Below are positions 25,584-35,010 of a stretch of 64,000 nt of DNA, one piece after another. The translations under genes were made by a program, and so were the position numbers. The DNA lies in assembly GCF_003121585.1 (NCBI RefSeq), contig NZ_QEOO01000042.1, positions 124,001-188,000 on the forward strand, written 5' to 3'. Position 1 is the first letter of the stretch, and each line of letters starts with the position of its first letter. Source of the DNA: Nocardioides speluncae. Lineage in GTDB: Bacteria > Actinomycetota > Actinomycetes > Propionibacteriales > Nocardioidaceae. The notes beneath the pieces were generated by a model. It ran no database searches and had not been told where the DNA came from. It was given only the letters and a program-made list of their open reading frames with translations.

Positions 25584-26500
25584 CCGTCCAGCACCCGCCT
25601 GCCCGCGAGTACGCCGCCGCGCTGGCCGAGTCGGTGCACGGCATGATCCGGCCGCGCCTGCCGGACCAGCGTCTGCTCGACTCGATCGAGGACGCCGGGC
25701 TGCCGCGGGCGCGCCGTACCGTCACGGTCCGAGCGCTGCCGCAGGTGCCGCGCCGGGTGCCGGGGCCCGGGATCATCGAGGGCCGGCGGTCGCCGCGGGC
25801 CGTGCGGAACACGATGACCTCGTTCGTCGTCGAGCACCCCGAGGCCCGGTTCATCGTCGACCCGGCGATCTGCCGGGATGCCCGGACCCGGGTACTGCGC
25901 GAGATGCCCGCGCCGCTGCGAGCGGCGGTCACCCCGCCCTCGACCACGGTCGCGACCGTCGACCTGCTCGGCCACACCGCACGGCAGCTGGACTTCGCAC
26001 TGGCGACGCACGCCCACTGGGATCACGTTTCCGGCCTGCTGGACCTGCCCGGACTGCCCGTGCACCTGCGCGAGACGGAGCGGGACTGGGTGCTCGCCGG
26101 CGAGGCGGCGCCGGTCGCGGGCGTCCGTTCCGCGCTGGCCGAGCCGCGGCCGGTCGTGACCTTCGAGCTCGACGGTCCACCGGTCGCGACGTTCACGGCC
26201 AGCCACGACCTGTTCGGTGAAGGTTCGGTGGTGCTGGTCGACCTTGCCGGCCACACGCCGGGCAGCGTCGGCGTACTCCTGCACACCGAAGCCGGGTGGG
26301 TGCTGATCGCTGGTGACGCCGCATGGCACCACGAGCAGGTGGAGCTGATCCGGCAGAAGCCCGGCTTCCCCGGCCGGCTGGTCGACGTCGACCGGGAGGC
26401 GGCGTTCGCCACCCTGCACCGGCTGCACCTCGCCCGCCACCTGGCGCGGGTCGTCCCGACCCACGACCACGACTCGGCCGCGCACCTGATGCCCAGCTAG
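25580..26500 (+). CDS. Metallo-beta-lactamase-fold hydrolase
   Basis: This has 306 residues. The metal-binding motif is THAHWDHVSG with H144, H146, D148 and H149. Further ligands are in VDLAGHTPGSVG, LIAGDAAWHHEQ and VPTHDHDS. The N-terminal 70 residues are helical. No signal peptide is present, so it is cytosolic. The substrate is unknown; relatives include lactonases and glyoxalase-II-like hydrolases. It overlaps the kinase gene by 4 bp and is probably co-transcribed, which may link it to kinase signalling. Confidence 0.85.
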   Translation: MTVQHPPAREYAAALAESVHGMIRPRLPDQRLLDSIEDAGLPRARRTVTVRALPQVPRRVPGPGIIEGRRSPRAVRNTMTSFVVEHPEARFIVDPAICRDARTRVLREMPAPLRAAVTPPSTTVATVDLLGHTARQLDFALATHAHWDHVSGLLDLPGLPVHLRETERDWVLAGEAAPVAGVRSALAEPRPVVTFELDGPPVATFTASHDLFGEGSVVLVDLAGHTPGSVGVLLHTEAGWVLIAGDAAWHHEQVELIRQKPGFPGRLVDVDREAAFATLHRLHLARHLARVVPTHDHDSAAHLMPS

Positions 26501-26540
26501 TCCGGTCGCCCCGGGCGACAGCTGCTGGCAGGCTGGCGCC

Positions 26541-27308
26541 GTGCTGACTCAACTCGAGACCTATTACGACACCGTGCCTCGCGCGGCGGCCACCCTCGAG
26601 GAGGTCGGACCCTTCACGTTGTTCATCGCCGACCAGGACCGGACCAACTGGCAGTTCTATGCCCGCCCGCGGCTCGGCGAGACCGCGGCGGTGACGGCGG
26701 CCGACGTCCGCCGGGTGCTGGACCGGCAGCGCGAGCTCGGCGTACCCCGCGCCATCGAGTGGGTCGACGAGACGACGCCCGGGCTGCTGCCCGCGGTCCG
26801 CGAGGCTCTCGGCGTGGACGCGCCGGTCGCCGAGTGCCCGCTGCTGGTGCTGCCGCCCACGACGCTGGTTGAGTCACCCGAGTCCGGACGCTACGACGTC
26901 CTGGATGCCGACCACGCCGACCTGCCGCTGCAGATCGGCGCCGTCCACGCGGCCTTCGGCAGCACCGACGACGTCAGCCTCGGCGACCTTGGCGGATTCC
27001 CCGCCCTGATCCGCGACGGCAAGGTGGTCCTGGTCGCGGCGTACGACGCCGACGGGACCGTGATCGGCGGCGGCACCGGCTCGCCACGCGGCGAGACCAG
27101 CGAGCTGATGGGCATCGCGGTCCTCCCCCGGGCCCGTAAGAGCGGCCACGGTACGGCGATCACCGCAGCGCTGGTCAACGCCGTCCGGGACCGGGGGGTG
27201 CAGACCGTCTTCCTGTCGGCCGGCTCGGACGACGCGGCGTCGATCTACCGGGCGGTCGGGTTCGAGCGGGTCGGCACCGCCTGCATCCTGGAGGTGCCCG
27301 GTGGTTGA
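26541..27308 (+). CDS. GNAT-family N-acetyltransferase
   Basis: This has 255 residues from the GTG at 26541. The N-terminal half (to about 120) is a degenerate domain. The C-terminal GNAT domain carries ELMGIAVLPRARKSGHGTAI, in which R-x-x-x-x-G-x-G/A-like residues form the acetyl-CoA pyrophosphate loop, followed by FLSAGSDDAASIYRAVGFERVG. The acceptor is unknown. It overlaps the next acetyltransferase by 8 bp. CAGGCT six bases before GTG suggests a leaderless start. Confidence 0.82.
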   Translation: MLTQLETYYDTVPRAAATLEEVGPFTLFIADQDRTNWQFYARPRLGETAAVTAADVRRVLDRQRELGVPRAIEWVDETTPGLLPAVREALGVDAPVAECPLLVLPPTTLVESPESGRYDVLDADHADLPLQIGAVHAAFGSTDDVSLGDLGGFPALIRDGKVVLVAAYDADGTVIGGGTGSPRGETSELMGIAVLPRARKSGHGTAITAALVNAVRDRGVQTVFLSAGSDDAASIYRAVGFERVGTACILEVPGG

Positions 27309-27789
27309 CAACCTGCTTGAGGTCATCCGGCCGACGGCCGACCAGTGGCCGCTGTTCCGGGAGATCCGGCTGCGCTCGCTGGCCGACGCCCCGGAGGCCT
27401 ACGGGTCGACGCTGCCGCGTGAGCAGGCGTTCACCGAGGCCGACTGGCGGGAGCGGATGGGGAGCTCACCGGTCCTCGTGCTCGACGGCGAGCGGCCGGT
27501 CGCGATGGGCGCAGCCTGGCGGGACCAGCCGGGCTGGGTCATGGTGGTGGGGATGTGGACCGACCCGGCCTACCGCGGTCGCGGCCTGGCCGGGCAGGTC
27601 CTCGACGCGTTGGTCGAGGCCGCCCACGCCGAGGAGCTCCGGGTCTATCTGTGGGTGACCCAGGGCAACTCCGCCGCCCGCTCGGCATACCAGCGCTACG
27701 GCTTCGTGGCCACCGGCGAGGCGGAGCCGAAAAGCCCCGACCGCCCACACCTGCTCATGGACAAGATGGTCCTGCCGCCGCCCGGATAG
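27301..27789 (+). CDS. GNAT-family N-acetyltransferase
   Basis: This is a single GNAT domain of 162 residues. The acetyl-CoA motif is VGMWTDPAYRGRGLAGQVLD and motif B includes LWVTQGNSAARSAYQRYGFVATGE. The start GTG at 27301 lies within the previous gene's end (AGGTGCCC upstream), indicating coupling. The stop TAG lies inside the arm of a 25-bp palindrome that also separates it from convergent leuA. The substrate is unknown. Confidence 0.88.
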   Translation: MVDNLLEVIRPTADQWPLFREIRLRSLADAPEAYGSTLPREQAFTEADWRERMGSSPVLVLDGERPVAMGAAWRDQPGWVMVVGMWTDPAYRGRGLAGQVLDALVEAAHAEELRVYLWVTQGNSAARSAYQRYGFVATGEAEPKSPDRPHLLMDKMVLPPPG

Positions 27790-27847
27790 TCCAGAACGTT
27801 TGACATCACCATCGGTCGAAAAGTGATGTCAAACGTTCTGGACTATC
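27785..27847. repeat. Palindromic repeat, copy 1 (25-bp perfect arms)
   Basis: 27785-27809 is the exact reverse complement of 27823-27847, with a 13-nt loop. The arms begin GATAGTCCAGAACG. The same arms occur at 59032-59096 with a different loop. It lies between convergent GNAT and leuA genes and contains the GNAT stop codon, so it may also terminate both transcripts. Confidence 0.9.
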
Positions 27848-27852
27848 GACCC

Positions 27853-29628
<1,776 letters not shown>

Positions 29629-29647
<19 letters not shown>

Positions 29648-29676
29648 CAGCGAAGGAGCAGCCGACCGCGCATCAT
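29629..29676 (-). CDS. leuL: leuA leader peptide
   Basis: This 15-codon frame reads MMRGRLLLRCRSEVR then TAA. Three consecutive leucine codons (CTG, CTC, CTT) sit where a stalled ribosome would cover the first arm of the attenuator hairpin. GGTGGGG precedes the first ATG. The position, about 70 nt before leuA, and the Leu run match leucine attenuation leaders known from other actinobacteria. Confidence 0.8.
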
Positions 29677-29730
29677 GACGAACCCCACCATAGCCCGCTG
29701 GCTAGGCCATGTCTCCTAAGGTTGGCGGAC

Positions 29731-30711
29731 GTGGACATCTCACAGATCGATCCGGGCGACCTGGACCTCGAGCTGGCCGGCCAGCTCGCCGCTATTGCGA
29801 GTACGGCGATGGAGGGGGTCGCGATGCCGCCGCCGACGGCCGAGGGGTTCTGGCTGGCCCACACCGTCGCCGCCGAGGGTCCGCCGATCGACGGGCTGTG
29901 GGTGGCGCGCGAGGACGGTACGCCGGTCGGCTACGCCACGACCGCATCCTCGCAGCGCCGGAACCTGGAGGCGGCTCGCCTCGGCGGCGCCGTACTCCCC
30001 GATCATCAGCAGCGCGGCGTGGGCCGGGCGCTGCTCGACCGGGTGCGCGCCGGTACCGACCGCCGCTACCTGTTCGCCACCGCGTGGGAGACCACGGCCG
30101 GCGAGCAGGCGCTGCCGCGGCTCGGCTTCGAGGACCTGTCCTCGATGATCATCCGCCGCATCTACCTCGACGAGCCGGCTGCGGCCGAGGACGATCTCCG
30201 GGACGAGGTCAAGGCGGCGGCCGGCGACTACGAGCTGTTCCGGCAGGTCGGGCCGACCCCCGAGGCGGAGCTGCCGGACATGGTCGTGCTCCGCGAGGCG
30301 ATCAACGACGGGCCGTCGCGCGGCGTGGACTACGAGGACTGGCCGACGTCCCGGATCGCCGCCTACGAGTCGTCGCTGGTCACCCGCAAGCAGACCCAGC
30401 ACACGGTCGTCGCCCGGCACCGCGAGAGCGGCGAGCCGGCCGGGATCACGATCGTCTGCGTCGACGAGATCCGGCCGCTGGTGGCGGCCCAGGAGGACAC
30501 CTCGGTGCTGCGCGCGCACCGCGGCCACCGGCTGGGCCTGGCGCTCAAGCTGGAGATGATCGACTGGCTGCGCGCGGACCGCCCGGACGTCGGCATCGTC
30601 GACACCTGGAACGCCTCCCAGAACGAGCACATGATCACGGTCAACGACCGGCTCGGCATGAAACCAGTGGCCCAGAGCTGGACGTTCCGCTTTGATCGAG
30701 AGCGTGAGTGA
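29731..30711 (+). CDS. Two-domain GNAT acetyltransferase
   Basis: This has 326 residues from the GTG at 29731. The N-terminal GNAT half has LPDHQQRGVGRALLDRV; the C-terminal half has TSVLRAHRGHRLGLALKLEM and NASQNEHMITVNDRLGMKPV. Each has an R-x-x-G-x-G/A-type pyrophosphate loop. The two-GNAT layout resembles mycothiol synthase and Eis-like enzymes, but the sequence is distinct. It is divergent from leuA. Its end overlaps the next, paralogous gene by 8 bp. The substrate is unknown. Confidence 0.82.
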   Translation: MDISQIDPGDLDLELAGQLAAIASTAMEGVAMPPPTAEGFWLAHTVAAEGPPIDGLWVAREDGTPVGYATTASSQRRNLEAARLGGAVLPDHQQRGVGRALLDRVRAGTDRRYLFATAWETTAGEQALPRLGFEDLSSMIIRRIYLDEPAAAEDDLRDEVKAAAGDYELFRQVGPTPEAELPDMVVLREAINDGPSRGVDYEDWPTSRIAAYESSLVTRKQTQHTVVARHRESGEPAGITIVCVDEIRPLVAAQEDTSVLRAHRGHRLGLALKLEMIDWLRADRPDVGIVDTWNASQNEHMITVNDRLGMKPVAQSWTFRFDRERE

Positions 30712-31681
30712 CCTTCGCATCGAACAGATCGACCCGGCCGAGCTGACTCTGGAGCTGGCCGAGGAGCTGGCCGCGATCAAGGCGGCCGCCCAGGCCGACA
30801 TCCCGGTCCCGAGCGAGGACGGCGCGACGTTCCTGCATGCGGTCCAGTACGGCGACGGCAGCGGACCGGCCGATGGGCTGTGGGTGGCGCAGCGCGACGG
30901 CGTACCGGTTGGGTTCGTCCGTGTCGAGCTGCCCAAGACCGAGAACACCCACCTCGCGAACCTGCGCGGTGCCGTGGCGCCCGCCGAGCAGCGTCGTGGC
31001 GTGGGTCGGCGGCTGCTCGAGGAGGTGCTCGCCGCGACGGACCGGCCTCGGATCCGGGCTCGCGCCTGGGCGGGTACGACGGGCGAGCCGGCGCTGCAGG
31101 CCCTCGGCTTCCGGGCCGACCACACGCACGTGATCCGCCGCCTCGACCTGACGCGCGAGCACCCGGACTGGGCGACGCTCCGCAAGGAGGCCGAGGTCGC
31201 CGCCGACGACTACGAGCTGCGCCGGCACATCGGGCCGACGCCGCCTGCGGACATGGCCGCGATGATCGCGCTGCGCGAAGGCATCAACGACGCGCCGGAG
31301 CCCGGCGACTACGAGGTCTACACGCCCGAGCGGATCAGCACCTACGAGGAGTCTCTGATGCGCGGCGGCGAGACGCCGTACGCCATTCGCGCGTACCACC
31401 GCAGCACCGGCGAGCCGGCCGGGCTCACCTTCGTCATCGTCAACGAGAGGCGTCCGGCGAAGGCCGACCAGGAGGACACCTCAGTGCTGCGCGCGCACCG
31501 CGGACACCGCCTCGGGCTGCTGCTCAAGCTGGAGATGATCGACTGGCTGCGCGCCGAGCGGCCGGACGTCGAGGTCGCCGACACCTGGAACGCCTCGACC
31601 AACCAGCACATGATCGCGATCAACGAGCGGCTCGGGATGACCCCGCTCGCGACCAGCGTCGTCCATATCCTCGACCGGTGA
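30704..31681 (+). CDS. Two-domain GNAT acetyltransferase (paralogue of the preceding gene)
   Basis: This has 325 residues from the GTG at 30704. It shares architecture and many identical stretches with the previous gene: VAPAEQRRGVGRRLLEEV in the first GNAT unit and EDTSVLRAHRGHRLGLLLKL in the second. The acetyl-CoA loops are intact in both halves, suggesting either two active sites or one catalytic and one structural. Tandem duplication is clear. A longer start (TTG, 30692) is possible but the GTG fits the stop overlap better. Confidence 0.82.
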   Translation: MSDLRIEQIDPAELTLELAEELAAIKAAAQADIPVPSEDGATFLHAVQYGDGSGPADGLWVAQRDGVPVGFVRVELPKTENTHLANLRGAVAPAEQRRGVGRRLLEEVLAATDRPRIRARAWAGTTGEPALQALGFRADHTHVIRRLDLTREHPDWATLRKEAEVAADDYELRRHIGPTPPADMAAMIALREGINDAPEPGDYEVYTPERISTYEESLMRGGETPYAIRAYHRSTGEPAGLTFVIVNERRPAKADQEDTSVLRAHRGHRLGLLLKLEMIDWLRAERPDVEVADTWNASTNQHMIAINERLGMTPLATSVVHILDR

Positions 31682-31697
31682 CTGGTCCTCGGTCAGC

Positions 31698-32402
31698 TCA
31701 TTGCACCACCCGGAACCCGTTCGCCCGACCCAGCTTCCGCAGGCTCTCGATGCCAGGTACGCCGTCGAACGGCGGCGGCACGGTCTGCTTCTGCCACTTG
31801 CCGTAGGCCTTGCGGAACTCGGTGCCGGCGTACCCGTCGACGAAGGCCGCGCTCCGCAGGCCCTCCTTGCGCAGTGCCTTCTCCACGATCAACACGTCGG
31901 ACTCATGGAGGCCCTCGCCCTGCGGCCGGAACTGGTCGCGCTCAGCGGCCTCGCGCACCTTCCCGAGGTCGACCGCCGGCATGTTCGGCGCGCCGGGGCG
32001 CCAGATCCGGACTCCGTTGATGTCCTCGGTCCAGCCGCGGTAGCGCTGACCCCACTTGCGGGTGATGAACGAGATCGCGACCTTGTCCACCTTGCCGGTG
32101 CGCAGGATGTCGGTGCTGTAGCAGTTTCCGTCGCCCGAGCTCACCGCGACGTGGCCGTGCCGGCCGTTGGTCCACCACACAGGCACTCCGAGCGGCGGCG
32201 TACTCGTCGTACCGTGCCGGAACTCCGCAGCGTGCCAGCCATCCTCGGCCGAGGCGTACAGCGGTCCGACGTTGAACGCGCGGCGCGCGAACACCAGGCA
32301 CCAGCCGAACCACGTGGGGCCGGCGGGCGCGGTCGGTGTCGGGTTTGTCACCTGGCCCTTCGCCCAGTCGACGGCGGCCCGTCCCTTCCTGATCTCGGCC
32401 AT
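31698..32402 (-). CDS. CHAP-type peptidoglycan amidase-like protein without signal peptide
   Basis: This has 234 residues. The N-terminal half (WFGWCLVFARRAFN, GVPVWWTNGRHGHVAVSSG) gives the Cys and His pair of CHAP/NlpC-like cysteine hydrolases: a C in GWC, an H in GHVAV, then a polar residue in NCYSTD. The C-terminal 70 residues resemble a peptidoglycan-binding repeat (VLIVEKALRKEGL...FRKAYGKWQKQ). No signal peptide is seen. It follows a tiny acidic protein gene with a single base between stop and ATG. It resembles phage lysins, but no other phage genes are near. Confidence 0.7.
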   Translation of the reverse strand: MAEIRKGRAAVDWAKGQVTNPTPTAPAGPTWFGWCLVFARRAFNVGPLYASAEDGWHAAEFRHGTTSTPPLGVPVWWTNGRHGHVAVSSGDGNCYSTDILRTGKVDKVAISFITRKWGQRYRGWTEDINGVRIWRPGAPNMPAVDLGKVREAAERDQFRPQGEGLHESDVLIVEKALRKEGLRSAAFVDGYAGTEFRKAYGKWQKQTVPPPFDGVPGIESLRKLGRANGFRVVQ

Positions 32403-32403
32403 C

Positions 32404-32640
32404 TCACATCTCCAACCGTGAGGTCATGCTCTCGGTCTCCGACAGGCGCTTGCCCGGGACCTCGTCTGGGAGGGCGTCGCCCCAGTCTTCGTTGTCGCTG
32501 TCCTCGAACGCCTGGAAGTCGTCCTCGGTGTCCAGATCGGGATCGTCGGCAAGCGCTCCTGGCGACTCGCCGATTGGCAGCAGTGCGTCCTCGTCGACCA
32601 CGTCGATCGACCCGGAGTCGTCGACCGGCTCGTACTCCAT
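32404..32640 (-). CDS. Small, highly acidic protein paired with the CHAP protein
   Basis: This 78-residue protein is dominated by Asp, Glu, Ser and Gly (DDPDLDTEDDFQAFEDSDNE) with no hydrophobic core and probably little structure. GAAGGGAAG lies upstream of the ATG. The stop is one base before the CHAP gene's ATG, so they are co-translated. I do not recognise the family. It might act as a partner, inhibitor or export tag for the CHAP protein; this is inference from position and charge only. Confidence 0.6.
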   Translation of the reverse strand: MEYEPVDDSGSIDVVDEDALLPIGESPGALADDPDLDTEDDFQAFEDSDNEDWGDALPDEVPGKRLSETESMTSRLEM

Positions 32641-32774
32641 CTCGTGCTTCCCTTCGCCAACGGTGTCTCTCGGCCGGCGTCCCGAGTCGCATGCGGCCCT
32701 GACCCGGCCAGCCTGGCACGACGGCCCCGTGGAGCCGTGGCACTTTCGGGAGACCCTTGGGGCAGGCTTTACCC

Positions 32775-33278
32775 ATGGCCCACTCGACTGCCCGGCTGCT
32801 GGTCGTCCACCACTCCCCGACGCGGAGCATGCGGCGGCTCACCGACGCCGTGGTCGCGGGCACAGGCGACGACGCGATCGAGGGCGTGGAGGTCGTGGTC
32901 CGGCCGGCGCTGGAGGCGACCGCGGACGACGTCCTGGCCGCCGACGGCTACCTGCTCGGCACTCCGGCCAACTTCGGCTACATGTCCGGAGCGCTCAAGC
33001 ACTTCTTCGACTCGACCTTCCTCCAGGTCGGCGGCGCGCTCGATCCGACCGGCGCGGCGAGCGAGTCGAACGGAACTACCGCCAAGCGACCGTTCGGCCT
33101 CTACGTCCACGGTCGCTACGACCTCACCGGCGCGGTCCGGTCGGTGCTGTCGATCACCGGCGCCCTGCAGTGGCGGCAGTCGTACGACGTACTCGAGGTG
33201 ATGGGTGAGGTGACAGCGGCGAGTGAGCAGGCGGCGTACGAGCTGGGCGGTACGATCGCGGCACTGCTAGACCAGTGA
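32775..33278 (+). CDS. Flavodoxin-family NAD(P)H-dependent oxidoreductase-like protein
   Basis: This has 167 residues from the ATG at 32775. The flavodoxin fold starts RLLVVHHSPTRSMRRL (an FMN phosphate-binding loop) and has YLLGTPANFGYMSGALKHFFD, the typical FMN-binding G-T-P-x-x-x-G motif, and later PFGLYVHGRYD. Cytosolic, probably FMN-dependent; electron partner unknown. The upstream frame to 32757 adds six residues only. It stands alone, followed by the septum-formation lipoprotein pair. Confidence 0.83.
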   Translation: MAHSTARLLVVHHSPTRSMRRLTDAVVAGTGDDAIEGVEVVVRPALEATADDVLAADGYLLGTPANFGYMSGALKHFFDSTFLQVGGALDPTGAASESNGTTAKRPFGLYVHGRYDLTGAVRSVLSITGALQWRQSYDVLEVMGEVTAASEQAAYELGGTIAALLDQ

Positions 33279-33315
33279 GCAATGCCTGATTTGTCACCTA
33301 CGCCCAAGGACCTGC

Positions 33316-34146
33316 GTGTCACTCACCACCGTCTGTGTCGCCCGCCGGCCGCGTTCCACGGTCGCCTGGCTCGTTGTTGTGATGGCACTCGCGGTCGGCT
33401 GTGGCGGCGACGGCGACCAGGGCTCGAACGTCGACCCGGACCAGGTCGACGCACTGACGGCACCCGAGCTCGGCGTCTGTCGCGACCTGGTGCCGGAGGA
33501 CGTCAGCCATCCCAGCAACGCCAGCAAGACCGTGAACTGCGCCGACAAGCACACGGCCGAGACCTACGCGGTCGGCCCACTGCCCACCGAGTTCAAGGAC
33601 GCCGAGTACGAGGACGAGAAGCTTGGCGCCTTCGCCTACAAGACCTGCGCGACCGCCTTCCAGAAGTTCCTCGGCGGCGACGAGTCGCTGGTGATGCGCA
33701 CCATCCTCAGCTGGGCATGGTTCCGGCCCTCGGAGAAGGCCTGGGAAAGCGGCGCCCGGTGGTACCGCTGCGACGTGGTCGGCGGCAGCGAGCAGAGCGA
33801 GGAGTTCGTCAAGCTCCCGAAGTCGGCCAAGGGCCTGCTGTTCGGCCCGCCGCCGGACAAGTGGCTGGTCTGCGCCAACGGCAAGACCGTTGCCGGCTCC
33901 GAGAAGGTCCCGTGCACCCAGAAGCACACCTGGCGCGCGGTCTCCACGATCAAGCTCGGCAACCCCGACGACTCCTACCCAGGCGACGAGGCCGTCGAGT
34001 CCCGGACCAGGGACTTCTGCTCCCAGCAGGTCGGAGCGTGGCTGAGCTACCCGGTCGACTACGACTTCGGCTACACCTGGTTCCACGAGGCCGAGTGGAA
34101 GGCCGGCAACCGGCGCTCGATCTGCTGGGCGAGGACCACCGCATGA
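33316..34146 (+). CDS. Septum-formation family lipoprotein
   Basis: This has 276 residues from the GTG at 33316. The signal peptide ends in lipobox LAVGC (Cys29), so it is anchored on the outer membrane face. Two domain repeats follow: LGVCRDLVPEDV...VNCADKHTAETYAV...WYRCDVVG and WLVCANGKTV...VPCTQKHTWRAV...SICWAR. The paired cysteines and C-x-x-x-H pattern match the septum-formation domain also seen at the end of the second kinase. It overlaps the following paralogue by ATGA. Confidence 0.8.
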   Translation: MSLTTVCVARRPRSTVAWLVVVMALAVGCGGDGDQGSNVDPDQVDALTAPELGVCRDLVPEDVSHPSNASKTVNCADKHTAETYAVGPLPTEFKDAEYEDEKLGAFAYKTCATAFQKFLGGDESLVMRTILSWAWFRPSEKAWESGARWYRCDVVGGSEQSEEFVKLPKSAKGLLFGPPPDKWLVCANGKTVAGSEKVPCTQKHTWRAVSTIKLGNPDDSYPGDEAVESRTRDFCSQQVGAWLSYPVDYDFGYTWFHEAEWKAGNRRSICWARTTA

Positions 34147-34982
34147 GACGTGCGGCCCTCGCCGGTGTCGCGTTGCTCGTCGTGCTCTCCGGCTGCAGCG
34201 GTGACTCGGGCGACTCCGACGCCGACTCCGATGCCGACCCGACCGGCTCACCGTCGCCCTCGACGTCGACCTCGGCCGCACCGGCCAAGGCGGCGCCGTT
34301 CCCCAAGAAGGACGCCTGCTACCGGCTGACCTTCGAGCAGGCGGTGGCGCCGACCGCCGAGGATGACTCGGTCGGCTGCCGGACCAGCCACACCGCGCAG
34401 ACCTTCCACGTCGGCCGCCTGGACACCGTGGTCGATGGCCACCTGCTGGCCGTGGACTCGGCGTACGTCCGCAACCAGCCGGTCCGCGAGTGCCCGCGAC
34501 GGCTCGCCACCTACCTAGGTACGACGCCGTCCGAGCTCCGCCTGAGCATGCTGCAGGCGGTGTGGTTCACACCGACCGTGGCCGCGTCGGACGCCGGCGA
34601 GGACTGGTACCGCTGCGACGTAATCGCGCTGGCCACCGGTGGCCGGCTGGCGCCGCTGCGCGGCCAGCTCGCCCGGGCGCTGGCCAGCCCGGCTGGCCGG
34701 GCCCGGTACGGCGTCTGCGCGAGGACCGAACCCGGCACCAGGAACTTCCGCCGAGTGATCTGCACGCCCGCCACCGCCTGGCGGGCGATCTCGACCGTCA
34801 ACCTTCGCGGCCGCGACTACCCGGGCCAGAAGGCCGTTCAGGCCGCCGGCCAGAGCCCGTGCGAGGACGTCGCCCGCCGGCAGGCCGACGACCCGCTCAG
34901 CTTCACCTGGGGCTACGAGTGGCCGACCAAGCAGCAGTGGGACGCCGGGCAGCGCTACGGCGTCTGCTGGATGCAGCGGTAG
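34143..34982 (+). CDS. Septum-formation family lipoprotein (paralogue)
   Basis: This has 279 residues. The lipobox LSGC gives Cys18. A Ser/Asp/Pro-rich linker leads to the same two-unit domain (DACYRLTFEQAV...VGCRTSHTAQTFHVG...WYRCDVIA; GVCARTEPG...VICTPATAWRAIS...GVCWMQR). It is a tandem copy of the preceding gene but quite diverged. In its second unit the usual C-x-x-x-H-x-W-R-A becomes C-T-P-A-T-A-W-R-A, losing the conserved histidine. The role is inferred to be extracytoplasmic, perhaps at the septum. It converges with era. Confidence 0.78.
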   Translation: MRRAALAGVALLVVLSGCSGDSGDSDADSDADPTGSPSPSTSTSAAPAKAAPFPKKDACYRLTFEQAVAPTAEDDSVGCRTSHTAQTFHVGRLDTVVDGHLLAVDSAYVRNQPVRECPRRLATYLGTTPSELRLSMLQAVWFTPTVAASDAGEDWYRCDVIALATGGRLAPLRGQLARALASPAGRARYGVCARTEPGTRNFRRVICTPATAWRAISTVNLRGRDYPGQKAVQAAGQSPCEDVARRQADDPLSFTWGYEWPTKQQWDAGQRYGVCWMQR

Positions 34983-35010
34983 CCGGTCGGGCCGGACGGG
35001 CAAACGGGCG

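Noticed and set aside
31698-32640. Prophage remnant
   Set aside because: A CHAP lysin-like gene alone does not make a prophage; no integrase, capsid, tail or att site is visible nearby.
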